Assembly: GCA_016721875.1 (NCBI GenBank)
Contig: JADKHG010000003.1
Location: forward strand, 62,001-126,000
DNA from: Sphingomonadales bacterium
GTDB lineage: Bacteria > Pseudomonadota > Alphaproteobacteria > Sphingomonadales > Sphingomonadaceae
Length of the DNA stretch: 64,000 nucleotides
Direction of reading: 5' to 3'
Shown: in pieces, positions 55,204-63,384 of the stretch
How positions within the stretch are numbered: position 1 is the stretch's first letter
How the letters are laid out: every line of letters starts with the position of its first letter
The notes under the pieces: model-generated
Seen by the model: only the letters and a program-made list of their open reading frames with translations
Told to the model about the DNA's origin: nothing
Databases searched by the model: none
Translations under genes and position numbers: made by a program

Positions 55204-55599
55204 TCAGGCGTCGGCCAAAGCGTCAGTCAGATTCTGCCTTATCCGGCGTAGTTCATCGCGGACAAACGCGATTTGCGGGCCTGATGGCGCAGAGTTGATC
55301 TGAGGGGCCACAGGATTTGGGATGGGTGCGGTTTGGACAGGCGCGGCAATTGCCTCGCCCTTATTCTTGCGCAAATAGCCGACCGCACCTTTGATCGTAT
55401 AGCCTTGCCGCGACAGCAGGTCGTGGATCGTCTCAGCCAGCGCGACATCAGCAGGCCGGTAAAGCCGCCGCCCCCCTGCCCGCTTCAATGGTTCGAGCAT
55501 CGGGAACTGTTCTTCCCAATAGCGCAAAATATGAGTGCGCACGCCTAAGCGTTCGGCCAGCTCGCCGATCGTCAGAAATGCGTCTGCCGATTTTTCCAT
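55204..55599 (-). CDS. MerR-family transcriptional regulator
   Basis: A 131-residue regulator with an N-terminal MerR winged HTH: FLTIGELAERLGVRTHILRYWEEQFPMLEPLKRAGGRRLYRPADV, ending near residue 75 at GYTIKGAVGYLRKNKG. The rest is a Pro/Ala linker and a short helix (VRDELRRIRQNLTDALADA) with no cysteine effector domain, so it may dimerise without a metal ligand. This gene is conserved downstream of ihfA in Alphaproteobacteria. It lies 10 bases after ihfA and convergent with the Anbu gene. Confidence 0.92.
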   Translation of the reverse strand: MEKSADAFLTIGELAERLGVRTHILRYWEEQFPMLEPLKRAGGRRLYRPADVALAETIHDLLSRQGYTIKGAVGYLRKNKGEAIAAPVQTAPIPNPVAPQINSAPSGPQIAFVRDELRRIRQNLTDALADA

Positions 55600-55609
55600 A
55601 GCAGTCGGT

Positions 55610-55900
55610 CTATTTGACCTTGTGCCGCAGGCCCTGGCTTGCGCGGAAGGTCAGCACGCGGCGGGGGGTGATTGGCACCTCTACCCCGGTCTTGGGATTG
55701 CGGCCAATGCGCTGCGCCTTGTCGCGCAGTATGAAGGTGCCAAAGCCAGAGATTTTGACATTCTCGCCCGAGGCAAGTGCGTCGATCACATGGCCAAGGA
55801 TCGATTCGATCATTGCACCGGCGTCGGCACGCGATAGCCCCATTTGACGGTTGATATGTTCCGCGATGTCGGCTCGCGTCAATGTTCCGGCTTCAGCCAT
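55610..55900 (-). CDS. ihfA: Integration host factor alpha subunit
   Basis: A 96-residue nucleoid-associated DNA-bending protein, one half of the IHF heterodimer. Helices: LTRADIAEHINRQMGLSRADAGAMIESILGHVIDAL; beta arm: VKISGFGTFILRDKAQRIGRNPKTGVEVPI with the intercalating Pro; then RRVLTFRASQGL. The start at 55900 has a strong GGAGG 7 bases ahead. It follows fabH with about 100 bases between, and precedes merR by 10 bases. Confidence 0.96.
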   Translation of the reverse strand: MAEAGTLTRADIAEHINRQMGLSRADAGAMIESILGHVIDALASGENVKISGFGTFILRDKAQRIGRNPKTGVEVPITPRRVLTFRASQGLRHKVK

Positions 55901-56001
55901 CGAATCATCCTCCTACTGCGCAGCTACCCCTCTGATTTGTAGGCTATATCGCACTTTAGGAGTGTTGTAAAATTACAAGCGCATGACAATCACAAATTGT
56001 C

Positions 56002-56969
56002 TCACATCCGGACGAGTGACGCCCCCATGTGAAACCGCCGCCCATGGCCTCAAGGATCACAAGGTCGCCTTGCTTGATCCGGCCATCGCGGATCGCAACG
56101 TCAAGCGCCAGCGGAACCGAAGCCGCAGAGGTGTTGGCGTGATCGGCAACGGTCATGATGACGCGTTCGGCAGGAAGACCCAATTTGCGCGCAGTGGCGT
56201 CGATAATCCGGGCATTGGCCTGATGTGGAACGACCCAGTCAATTGCCGAAGCGGCGATCCCGGCCTCATCAAGCACCTCTATCAATACATTCGACAGGTT
56301 GGTCACAGCATGGCGGAAAACCTCGCGGCCCTGCATGCGCAATTTGCCCACGGTTCCGGTGGTCGAAGGCCCGCCATCGACATAGAGCAACTGATTGTGC
56401 CGCCCGTCAGCGTGCAGCTTAGTGGCCAAGACGCCGCGCTCGCCGACTTCACCCGACAGCACAACCGCGCCCGCGCCATCGCCGAAAAGAACGCAGGTTG
56501 TGCGATCCTCCCAGTCGAGGATACGGCTGAAGGTTTCCGAGCCGATCACCAGCGCATTGTGCGCCGAGCCTGCACGGATCATGCTTTCCGCGACTGAAAA
56601 GGCATAGAGGAAGCCCGAACAAACCGCCGCCACATCGAAGGCGACGCCACCATGTTGGCCCAACATATGCTGAACTTTGGTGGCTGTTGCAGGGAATGTC
56701 TGGTCAGGTGTGGCGGTGGCAACAATGATCAGGTCGATCTGATCGGCTGTCATTCCGGCGGCATCAAGTGCAGACTGCGCTGCAGCAGCGCCCAGCGTCG
56801 CCGTGGTTTCTTCGGGCGAGGCAATGTGGCGAAAGCGGATACCGGTGCGCTCGACAATCCATTCGTCGGTGGTGTCAACCTGCGCAGCCAGTTCGGCATT
56901 GGAAACCTTGCGCTTGGGCAAAGCCGATCCGGTGCCTTTGATAACGGCGCGAATGGACGCTTGGCTCAT
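56002..56969 (-). CDS. fabH: 3-oxoacyl-ACP synthase III (one frameshift at C-terminus)
   Basis: Condenses acetyl-CoA with malonyl-ACP to start fatty-acid synthesis. The catalytic triad is C117 (AAVCSGF), H249 (VVPHQANARI) and N279 (ADHANTS). The normal ending AMGGGFTWGASLVRM needs six Cs on the plus strand where five stand (56022-56026). With one base restored the gene stops at 56002 with 322 residues. As given, it reads on into an unlike tail (WGRHSSGCETICDC) and stops at 55956. I treat the shift as an error. The start overlaps plsX by four bases. Confidence 0.92.
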
Positions 56970-58006
56970 GCCGGATGATTTCCTGTTCCGTTGATTCGCT
57001 CAATGTCTTGCACGATCCGGGCGGTAATGTCGTCTTCGACGAGCCTCGCGGCAACCTTTACCGCATTGGCGACGCCTTCGACGCTCGCGCTTCCGTGACT
57101 TTTCACCACCACGCCGTTGAGGCCAAGGAATACCGCGCCATTATGGTTGTTGGGGTCAAGATGGTGCTTGAGCAGCTCGGTCGCGGGCCGCGAAACGAGG
57201 AAGCCGAATTTCGAGCGAATCGAACTGGTAAAGGCGCGCCGCAACAGGTCGGTCACGAAGCGCGCTGCTCCCTCGATCGATTTCAGCGCGATATTACCGG
57301 TGAAGCCATCGCACACGACCACATCGCATTCGCCACGGTTGATCTTGTCAGCCTCGATATAGCCCTGAAAATCCATGTGGAGATCAGGCGAATCACGCAG
57401 ATGCTGCGCCGCGTCGCGCAGTGAATCGGTACCTTTCATCTCTTCGGTACCAATATTGAGCAGGCGTACCTTCGGCTTTTCAAAACCATAGATGATCCGG
57501 GAATAGGCCGCACCCATCACCGCGAACTGCATCAGGTTGCGTGCATCGCAATCGGTATTGGCTCCCAGATCGAGCATCACCAGATCGGTGTCGATCAACG
57601 ACGGCAGCAATGCCGCAAGCGCAGGCCGGTCGATCCCCGGCATGGTGCGCAGGGCCAGTTTCGACATCGCCATCAAAGCACCGGTATTACCCGCGCTGAC
57701 GGCGGCCGAAGCTTCGCCGGTCTTCACCGCGTTGATCGCCAGCCCCATGGAGCTGCCGCGCGATTTGCGCAGCGCCTGGCTGGGCTTGTCCTCGCCAGTG
57801 ACGACCTGATCGGTGTGTAGAATTTCGGATGCGGCGCGCAAATTGGGGTGATTTTCCAGCGCGGCCTTGATCTGCACTTCGTCACCGACCAGCAAAAAGC
57901 GGAAGCTTTCATGGCGGTGACGCGCAAGTGCTGCGCCCGCGATCATCACGCGAACGCCTTCATCGCCGCCCATCGCATCAATCGCGATACGCGGAGACTT
58001 GGTCAC
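56966..58006 (-). CDS. plsX: Phosphate acyltransferase PlsX
   Basis: A 346-residue soluble enzyme converting acyl-ACP to acyl-phosphate for phospholipid synthesis with PlsY. Motifs are RIAIDAMGGDEG at the N-terminus, AAVSAGNTGALMAMSKLALRTMPGIDRPAL in the middle and VVVCDGFTGNIALKSIEGAA in the C-terminal half. The start is GTG at 58006 with AAGGGGAAA in front. It lies 42 bases after rpmF and overlaps fabH by four bases, the standard rpmF-plsX-fabH cluster. Confidence 0.96.
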   Translation of the reverse strand: MTKSPRIAIDAMGGDEGVRVMIAGAALARHRHESFRFLLVGDEVQIKAALENHPNLRAASEILHTDQVVTGEDKPSQALRKSRGSSMGLAINAVKTGEASAAVSAGNTGALMAMSKLALRTMPGIDRPALAALLPSLIDTDLVMLDLGANTDCDARNLMQFAVMGAAYSRIIYGFEKPKVRLLNIGTEEMKGTDSLRDAAQHLRDSPDLHMDFQGYIEADKINRGECDVVVCDGFTGNIALKSIEGAARFVTDLLRRAFTSSIRSKFGFLVSRPATELLKHHLDPNNHNGAVFLGLNGVVVKSHGSASVEGVANAVKVAARLVEDDITARIVQDIERINGTGNHPA

Positions 58007-58048
58007 GGTTATTTCCCCTTATTCGTCGAGCGGACCGGGGCTGCCGGC

Positions 58049-58225
58049 TTAAGCGGCGGCAACAACCTCACGGCCATTGTAGAAACCACAGGCCGGGCAG
58101 ACATGATGCGGACGCTTCAGTTCGCCGCAGTTGGAGCATTCCTGGAATGCTTCGACCGTGAGCGAATCGTGGCTACGACGCATGCCGCGCTTGGACGGCG
58201 AGGTTTTTCTCTTGGGGACAGCCAT
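58049..58225 (-). CDS. rpmF: 50S ribosomal protein L32
   Basis: A 58-residue ribosomal protein. It begins MAVPKRKTSPSKRGMRRSHD and carries two CxxC zinc-ribbon pairs (CSNCGE and CPACGF). The size, motifs and neighbour plsX settle the call. The start ATG at 58225 opens a minus-strand operon with plsX, fabH, ihfA and merR; the promoter should lie in the 218-base gap up to 58443, which holds no gene that I can support. Confidence 0.97.
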   Translation of the reverse strand: MAVPKRKTSPSKRGMRRSHDSLTVEAFQECSNCGELKRPHHVCPACGFYNGREVVAAA

Positions 58226-58443
58226 CTCGGCACCTGTTCCATTTCAAAAAATATACTGTTTTTCCCGGCAGTTAGCGACATGACGCGGCGACAAGCAGCG
58301 CGGCTGAAACCAGCCTTATGCACCCCAACTGTTCGGATGAGGGGCGGCTAATACCGATTTCTCTGCGCTTTGCAAGTTTATAGATGCCGCTTTGCAACCG
58401 CAATCTTGGCTGATAGCAACGCCAATCGAACAGGGAGGAAAAT

Positions 58444-58842
58444 ATGCTGAGCTTACCAATAACCCTTACCATTGCCGCCGGAGCGGCGTTGGTGAACATA
58501 TGGCTGATGATCCGTTGCGGGCAAGCGCGCACAAAGGGCGGGGTTTCCATTGGCGATGGCGGCGACGAGTTTCTGATCCGGCGGATGCGCGCACATGCCA
58601 ATTTCGTCGAAAGCACGCCTTTTGTCTTGATCCTTATTGCCGCGTTGGAAGCCACTCAGGGATCCGCCAACTGGCTTTGGTATGTCGGGATCATCTTCAT
58701 ATTCGGCAGGCTGGCGCATGGGCTGGGAATGGACGGCACCACATTTGCCAAAGGCCGGATGGTCGGAACTTTGATCACATTCCTGACCCTGATCGGTCTG
58801 GCGGGCTATGCGCTGTGGAGTGTCTATTCAACTTTAGGCTGA
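58444..58842 (+). CDS. MAPEG-family membrane protein
   Basis: A 132-residue protein with four hydrophobic helices: ITLTIAAGAALVNIWLMIR, a second around PFVLILIAALEATQG, a third around WYVGIIFIFGRLAHGLGM and a fourth at GTLITFLTLIGLAGYALWSVY. Residues LIRRMRAHANFVE resemble the conserved ERxxRAHxNxxE of MAPEG proteins, membrane glutathione-dependent enzymes and relatives. Bacterial members are mostly uncharacterised. The ATG at 58444 follows a strong GGGAGGAAAAT. It is divergent from rpmF. Confidence 0.9.
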   Translation: MLSLPITLTIAAGAALVNIWLMIRCGQARTKGGVSIGDGGDEFLIRRMRAHANFVESTPFVLILIAALEATQGSANWLWYVGIIFIFGRLAHGLGMDGTTFAKGRMVGTLITFLTLIGLAGYALWSVYSTLG

Positions 58843-59212
58843 GCGCCCTTCAACCCAAAACAGGACATAAGGTGACAAAGTTCCACATGTGGTGGGGGGC
58901 GTATCTGTCACCTTATGTCACCCTTGCAAGAGAAACCGGTGAACGGCGCTGAGTATGCGCCGGGGATATTCAGTGCCCGACGATACAGTCCGAGCTTTCA
59001 AAGAGCAAAGATCACCACGCGGCAACCCGCGCGAACGGTTGCAGGATAAATCCTACTTTTCAAGGGCGGGAGGTGGGATATGCTCGAATGGCAGGTGACG
59101 ACAAGTTTTTTTTGTCGTTCGCTCATCAGTTCGCTGGTCTCAAAAGCGGACGTCCATTCAGCCGTTGGTCCGCCGTCTAGTCGCGAGCACTCTAGATTGG
59201 TAAGCTATAACG
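58843..59212. other. 370-base intergenic region with a 13-bp inverted repeat
   Basis: No ORF is supportable here. The region holds the inverted repeat listed separately (58865-58918) and otherwise unstructured, lower-GC sequence up to the orphan gene. It could carry the promoter of that gene. I saw no tRNA or insertion sequence. Confidence 0.5.
58865..58918. repeat. Inverted repeat ACATAAGGTGACA
   Basis: ACATAAGGTGACA (58865-58877) is matched by its exact reverse complement at 58906-58918, 28 bases apart. The stem would be 13 bp. It follows the MAPEG gene by 22 bases and has no T-run immediately after it, so it is more likely a small repeat element than a normal terminator. Confidence 0.75.
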
Positions 59213-60178
59213 ATGTTCGACCATGAAGACATTGAAATCCTCAGCATGGAGGAGATACCACTCGACCGTGACATCTATCTGATGGGCCAAGAATGGATGG
59301 CTGCTTACTCAGACGCCCTGCTCAAAGGTATTGCAGGTGGTGAATGGGACAACGTAGGATACATTTCTTACGCTTGCGCGCATGGAGTTGATGCCGACAG
59401 CGTAGAATTGTCTTGGTACCCGAACATCTTTGATCGCTTCCACGAAGTTCGCGTCACGCTGCCACGTCAGCATTTCGTTACCTGCACAGAAATGTTGCAA
59501 TACGATGAGAAGCCCAGGATTTTTGTCACTGATGAATGGCTGGAAAATTACACACGTGTATTCTCGGCTTTCGCTCTGGTGGATGCGATTGGCGTAAAAC
59601 GGTCGCTTGTGAACGGCACGATTACGCAAGAGAAGCTGTGCGATCTCCGAGACAAAATTGATGCCATCGCTGCCAAGCATGAGGATGTATCATTTGTTTC
59701 ATTTGCCGACAGTCTCCTACTCAAAACGAATTGGACAGTTGGGCAATGGGACCGCCCGATCAAAAACACATACGAACCGGAAAAGATCGTCAGCATTCTT
59801 CCCGAATTGGCGGCAGCCTACATGACAACTCTTGGACTGCCGATTTATGCTGTAGTCACACAAGGGCAGAATGAGTTTTATGGTGACGAACTCACACATA
59901 CAGCACCAACTGGAAATCACATTTCGCTGAACAGCCTCGGCCTTCCGTTTGCCCAGCTCCAGGCGATTGAGGCCACAGCAAAGCGCGCCGCTAAAGTGGG
60001 CGACCACGGGCATGCAGAACTTTATTTGGACAACAGTTTTTTCCGATCTTTGAAGCTGAAATTCGGCTTCGACAAAAATGCGGTTCCTAAGTTTCCCTAT
60101 CTCTCGCCAATGGCCTCGCATCCATGCCACTATGTCTTTGGCACGTTTGACATGGTGCTCAAGAATCTTGAGTCGTGA
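59213..60178 (+). CDS. Hypothetical protein, lower GC, possibly acquired
   Basis: A 321-residue protein that I do not recognise. It is acidic and starts MFDHEDIEILSMEEIPLDRDIYLMGQEW. A segment KHEDVSFVSFADSLLLKTNWTVGQWD leads into YEPEKIVSILPELAAAYMTTLGLPIYAVVTQGQNEFYGD and NHISLNSLGLPFAQLQAIEATAKRAAK, a layout faintly like that of proteins with nucleotide-cyclase or GGDEF-type folds (an acidic residue after a beta strand), but no catalytic motif is complete. No signal peptide. Base composition is visibly lower in GC than neighbours, which suggests transfer. Function left open. Confidence 0.65.
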   Translation: MFDHEDIEILSMEEIPLDRDIYLMGQEWMAAYSDALLKGIAGGEWDNVGYISYACAHGVDADSVELSWYPNIFDRFHEVRVTLPRQHFVTCTEMLQYDEKPRIFVTDEWLENYTRVFSAFALVDAIGVKRSLVNGTITQEKLCDLRDKIDAIAAKHEDVSFVSFADSLLLKTNWTVGQWDRPIKNTYEPEKIVSILPELAAAYMTTLGLPIYAVVTQGQNEFYGDELTHTAPTGNHISLNSLGLPFAQLQAIEATAKRAAKVGDHGHAELYLDNSFFRSLKLKFGFDKNAVPKFPYLSPMASHPCHYVFGTFDMVLKNLES

Positions 60179-60324
60179 ATGCCGGTTGCACTGCACGACT
60201 GTAGAAGCGATGGCAGCTTTCAGAGCGACGAGAAAGCGCGTCGAATGGCTGGTCTTGTAGCGTCGGCTGTCAGTCTTTGCGGCCTGAAAACCTGCCAGTC
60301 CGCTCCCCCCAACAATCCCATCCC

Positions 60325-60978
60325 TCAACTCAACGCATAATCCGACACATAACCATTCGTCTTGCGCTCATGGCCAAACTGGCTGGTGGGTCCGTGTCCG
60401 GGAATGAAGGTTACGTCATTCCCGAGCGGCCATAATTTCTGCGTGATCGAATCGATCAGTTGCTGGTGATTGCCGCGCGGGAAATCGGTGCGGCCGATGC
60501 TACCCTGGAACAGCACGTCGCCGACAATCGCTAGGCGGCTTGGCCCATGATAGAAAACCACATGACCCGGCGTATGTCCGGGGCAGTGGATTACGTCGAG
60601 GGTCAGGTTGCCGACAGTCACCGTGTCGCCATCGTGCAACCAGCGGTCCGGCTCAAAGCTTTCCGCATGCATTCCCCAGCGTTTGCCATCATCATCAAGC
60701 TGCGCGATCCAGAAGCGGTCTTCCTCATGCGGCCCCTCGATTTTCAGGCCCAGTTCCTTCGCCAATATGCCCGTCTGCCCGCAATGATCGAGATGACCGT
60801 GGGTGACGAGCAGCTTTTCGAGCTGCACCCCGGTTTTGGCGACCGCGTCCTTCAACTTGTCGAGATCACCACCCGGATCGACCAACGCACCCTTGTTGGT
60901 TTCGGTGCACCAGAACAAAGTGCAATTTTGTTGCAGCGGGGTGACCGGAATGATGATTGCCTTGGAGCGGCGGCTCAA
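60325..60978 (-). CDS. MBL-fold metallo-hydrolase (glyoxalase II-like)
   Basis: A 217-residue metallo-beta-lactamase-fold hydrolase. The metal motif is VTHGHLDHCGQ (HxHxDH), with the further ligands in CPGHTPGHVVFYH, IVGDVLFQGSIGRTDFP (Asp) and IPGHGP (His). These are typical of the glyoxalase-II/persulfide-dioxygenase-like subgroup; the substrate is unknown. The only in-frame start is a TTG at 60978; an ATG 19 bases upstream is out of frame by one base and would fit if one base were missing, as elsewhere in this sequence. Confidence 0.88.
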   Translation of the reverse strand: MSRRSKAIIIPVTPLQQNCTLFWCTETNKGALVDPGGDLDKLKDAVAKTGVQLEKLLVTHGHLDHCGQTGILAKELGLKIEGPHEEDRFWIAQLDDDGKRWGMHAESFEPDRWLHDGDTVTVGNLTLDVIHCPGHTPGHVVFYHGPSRLAIVGDVLFQGSIGRTDFPRGNHQQLIDSITQKLWPLGNDVTFIPGHGPTSQFGHERKTNGYVSDYALS

Positions 60979-61059
60979 TTGGCTTCTGGGCGTTCATGCT
61001 GGATGTGACGTTGGACATGCGGGGTTATGTGGCGCGGATCGTCGAGCGACGCAAGATGT

Positions 61060-61704
61060 TCACAACCGACGCCCCACCCAGACAACCCGCCCAATAACCT
61101 CAACGGCATCCACCGCGAGATCGGACCAGTCGGGATAAGCGGGATTGTCGGAGAGCAGTGACAGCCGGCCGCCCGGCCCCGGCACCAGCCGTTTGACCAT
61201 CAGGCTGTCGTCAAAGCGGACGACGTGTACGCCTTCGCGCAATCGCCCCGTGGCACCACCACGGTCGACCATGATGTCGTCGCCATCATTGAGCGTTGGC
61301 GTCATCGATTCGCCTTCGACACGGATGATAGAGACCTTATCGGGATCGACCCCCAGTTTGCGCAGCCAGCCCGGATCGAAGCCGACCTTGCCCGCCAGCC
61401 ATTCGCCATCGTTGAGCGCCCCTGCCCCCGCCGACGCCCCTACAGCCAACTGTGGAACCAGCTTCAACGAACCGCGATCGCTGCGCCCGACGGGCTTGGT
61501 CGCCCCCAATAGCGTCTCATCCACGCCGAAATAATGCGCGAGGACGGCGCGTTCGGCTTCGCCCAACCGCTTTGGACTGCCGCGCTTGATATATTGCTGG
61601 ATATAGGCCGGGTTGCGCCCGACGAGCCGCGACAGCGCCGAATAATCGTCGCCCCGTTTACGGATCAAGCGGTCAAGCTCCGCACGCGGATCAGAAATTT
61701 CCAT
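61060..61704 (-). CDS. XRE/S24-type repressor (LexA/CI-like self-cleaving regulator)
   Basis: A 214-residue repressor. The N-terminal HTH reads LDRLIRKRGDDYSALSRLVGRNPAYIQQYIKRGSPKRL. The C-terminal peptidase_S24 domain has S133 in GESMTPTLNDGDDIMVD and K171 in DDSLMVKRL, the Ser-Lys dyad. ASAGAG at about 91-96 is a possible Ala-Gly cleavage site. So it should be inactivated by RecA-stimulated self-cleavage, like phage CI or LexA. The start at 61704 is needed because two operator palindromes (61722-61755) lie just upstream, in what would otherwise be coding sequence of a longer frame. It is divergent from a small HTH gene. Confidence 0.88.
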   Translation of the reverse strand: MEISDPRAELDRLIRKRGDDYSALSRLVGRNPAYIQQYIKRGSPKRLGEAERAVLAHYFGVDETLLGATKPVGRSDRGSLKLVPQLAVGASAGAGALNDGEWLAGKVGFDPGWLRKLGVDPDKVSIIRVEGESMTPTLNDGDDIMVDRGGATGRLREGVHVVRFDDSLMVKRLVPGPGGRLSLLSDNPAYPDWSDLAVDAVEVIGRVVWVGRRL

Positions 61705-61721
61705 ATTCCAGACAATAGCAA

Positions 61722-61755
61722 TAGGATTTTTCCTAGACAAGTAGGATTTTTCCTA
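61722..61755. promoter_or_regulatory. Two identical palindromic operators, 20 bp apart
   Basis: TAGGATTTTTCCTA occurs at 61722-61735 and again at 61742-61755, start-to-start spacing exactly 20 bp (about two helical turns). Each has 5-bp arms TAGGA/TCCTA. They lie 18 bases in front of the S24 repressor gene, which suggests autoregulation and cooperative binding by that repressor, and repression of the divergent gene as well. Confidence 0.8.
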
Positions 61756-61763
61756 TCAGCAAT

Positions 61764-61778
61764 GTTCTTCTATTGTTC
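61764..61778. promoter_or_regulatory. Candidate SOS (LexA) box GTTC-N7-GTTC
   Basis: GTTCTTCTATTGTTC matches the alphaproteobacterial LexA box GTTC-N7-GTTC exactly. It lies 9 bases beyond the second operator and 67 bases before the small HTH gene, in the divergent promoter region. The alphaproteobacterial consensus is established for Rhodobacter, Caulobacter and rhizobia; its use here is inference. Confidence 0.6.
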
Positions 61779-61845
61779 TCATTGATTCGGAACAGTGTTG
61801 CAAATGCGTGGGCAGGGTGGCCGCAGGCAGAAAAAGGAAAGGTTC

Positions 61846-62058
61846 ATGTACATCAATCGCAAGGTCGAGCGCTTCCTGAGACAGCACGACATCCCTGCCA
61901 CACGGTTTGGCCGCATGGTCGCGGGCGATCCCCGGCTGGTGCTCGATATGCGCAACGGGCGACAGTTGAGGCCCGATTTGGCGGACCGGGTCGAAGCCTT
62001 CATGCAAGGCTATGCCGAAAGCACCGAACAAGATCAGGATGCGAGGGACGCGGCATGA
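61846..62058 (+). CDS. Small HTH-like protein divergent from the S24 repressor
   Basis: A 70-residue protein. MYINRKVERFLRQHDIPATRFGRMVAGDPRLVLDMRNGRQLRPDLADRVEAFM has the pattern of a single helix-turn-helix DNA-binding unit (ATRFGRMVAGDPRLV) and is of a size with Cro-like repressors. The start at 61846 follows AAAGG at 6 bases; an upstream in-frame ATG at 61795 adds a basic stretch without a ribosome site. Its TGA overlaps the next ATG by four bases. With the S24 gene it resembles a phage-type immunity pair, but no phage genes flank it. Confidence 0.75.
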   Translation: MYINRKVERFLRQHDIPATRFGRMVAGDPRLVLDMRNGRQLRPDLADRVEAFMQGYAESTEQDQDARDAA

Positions 62059-62357
62059 AACACTTCGCTTGCCCGCTTGTCACCGCCTTGCTCGCAGCCC
62101 TGCCCGAATTGCGGCTGGTCAACAGGCGCGAGCGCGACTGGTTTAGCGCGACCTTTGCTGGCGTTCGAATGGTGCTGACCTTTGAGACCGATCAACCGAT
62201 CGCGCCAGAACGGCTTTCATCCTGCCTTGAAGTGCTTGCGGAATTGCCAGTTGCCAGGTCTGGACGCTTTGTCGCCGACATGTGCCTTGCCGAATGCGAA
62301 AACGGCGCAGAGGGCGTTCAGAAGATCGGGATCGAGGCTTTGCTGCTCGATGAATGA
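62055..62357 (+). CDS. Hypothetical protein coupled to the small HTH gene
   Basis: A 100-residue protein with no recognised family. It begins MKHFACPLVTALLAALPELRLVNRRERDWFSATFAGVRMVLTFE and continues with SSCLEVLAELPVARSGRFVADMCLAECENG, ending KIGIEALLLDE. It is mixed alpha/beta and probably cytosolic. The start at 62055 overlaps the stop of the HTH gene by four bases, so it is produced with it and may be controlled by the same operators. It is convergent with the membrane-protein gene at 62364. Confidence 0.7.
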   Translation: MKHFACPLVTALLAALPELRLVNRRERDWFSATFAGVRMVLTFETDQPIAPERLSSCLEVLAELPVARSGRFVADMCLAECENGAEGVQKIGIEALLLDE

Positions 62358-62363
62358 TCGTAA

Positions 62364-63347
62364 TCAGCGGCTGCGCGCGTTCATCTTGTGCAATGTTTCC
62401 AGCGCGGAACGGAGCGCCGCATCCATGTCATCGTTGGATTTTGCCGATGAGGAACCGGGCTTTGCGCCGTCAATTGCTGAAAGATAGGGTTGCGGACGTA
62501 TGGGTGTGTCTGCGGCTGTCACGTCCGCAGTTATTGATGGTGCCGGATCGATAGCAAGCGGCGCATCGCTCGAAACAATCTCGCGGGCGACGCGGTCGAG
62601 CTCATCGAGCTTTTGTTGGCGCTGCGCAACCGCCTGTTCGAGCCTTTCAACGACGCTCACAAACTGGCCTTCTGCAGGATTTTCCGCGATGGCCGCGGGT
62701 GCCGGGACAACGGTCTGCTCGGGCTCTACAGCAGCACTGCTTTCGACCGCTGCTTCAACCATCACTGACGATGCTTCTGGCATCGGAGCTTCGAACACTT
62801 CAGCTTTGGCTGCGACGGCGGGTTCGCCAAAATCACGATGCGCTGAAATCGGGCGGCGCGGCGGTGCGTCAGGGTGGGCGTCTTCGGCACGCAGCTTGGG
62901 CAGGTCAGCCAGATCCTTGATTCCATCCGAACCCTTGCGGCGCGATTCGACAAAGTCTGACAGTTTTTTCTTCAGCGCATCAAAGGCAGAAGGCTTGGAA
63001 TCCGCGATGACATTGTCTTCGCGGTCGAGTTGCACAATCGGCGCAGCCGGTGAGACGGGCGCCGCAGGTGCAGCGGCTCTGACAACAGGCGACGCATTTT
63101 GCCGCAGCAGAAAAGCGGACAGCAGGGCAAAGGCCAGCGCCGCGGTTGCAAAGGCGATTAGTGCGCGGGCGGTATCACCCAGCGGTGCTTTAGTCGAAGG
63201 GAAGACTTCGGAAATACCGGTCGAACCGGTGATGGTTTCGTAAATCGCGGTCGGCACAAACATCGCGGCAACTGCCGTCGCAGCGGCCCCGGCCAAAGCA
63301 ATGGCCAGTGCGCGAATTTGTCCATCCATGGCGTTGTTAAGACGCAT
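62364..63347 (-). CDS. Membrane protein of unknown function with long cytoplasmic tail
   Basis: A 327-residue protein. Two hydrophobic helices near the N-terminus (ALAIALAGAAATAVAAMFV and ALIAFATAALAFALLSAFLL) are followed by an Ala/Pro/Glu-rich, probably disordered stretch of about 220 residues. A short helical motif closes the protein (SVVERLEQAVAQRQQKLDELDRVAREIV and DMDAALRSALETLHKMNARSR). No family recognised. Possible starts are 63365, 63347 and 63329; 63347 (MRLNNAMDG) has AGG at fair spacing. It lies next to the glycosyltransferase gene, 38 bases away. Confidence 0.7.
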   Translation of the reverse strand: MRLNNAMDGQIRALAIALAGAAATAVAAMFVPTAIYETITGSTGISEVFPSTKAPLGDTARALIAFATAALAFALLSAFLLRQNASPVVRAAAPAAPVSPAAPIVQLDREDNVIADSKPSAFDALKKKLSDFVESRRKGSDGIKDLADLPKLRAEDAHPDAPPRRPISAHRDFGEPAVAAKAEVFEAPMPEASSVMVEAAVESSAAVEPEQTVVPAPAAIAENPAEGQFVSVVERLEQAVAQRQQKLDELDRVAREIVSSDAPLAIDPAPSITADVTAADTPIRPQPYLSAIDGAKPGSSSAKSNDDMDAALRSALETLHKMNARSR

Positions 63348-63384
63348 CAAACCTGTTTCCCACATAATCCGGGTACACCTGAGA

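Noticed and set aside
61764..61800. Longer dyad TGTTC...GAACA as a gamma-type LexA box
   Set aside because: The spacing does not match CTGT-N8-ACAG; the direct repeat GTTC-N7-GTTC is the better match for an alphaproteobacterium.
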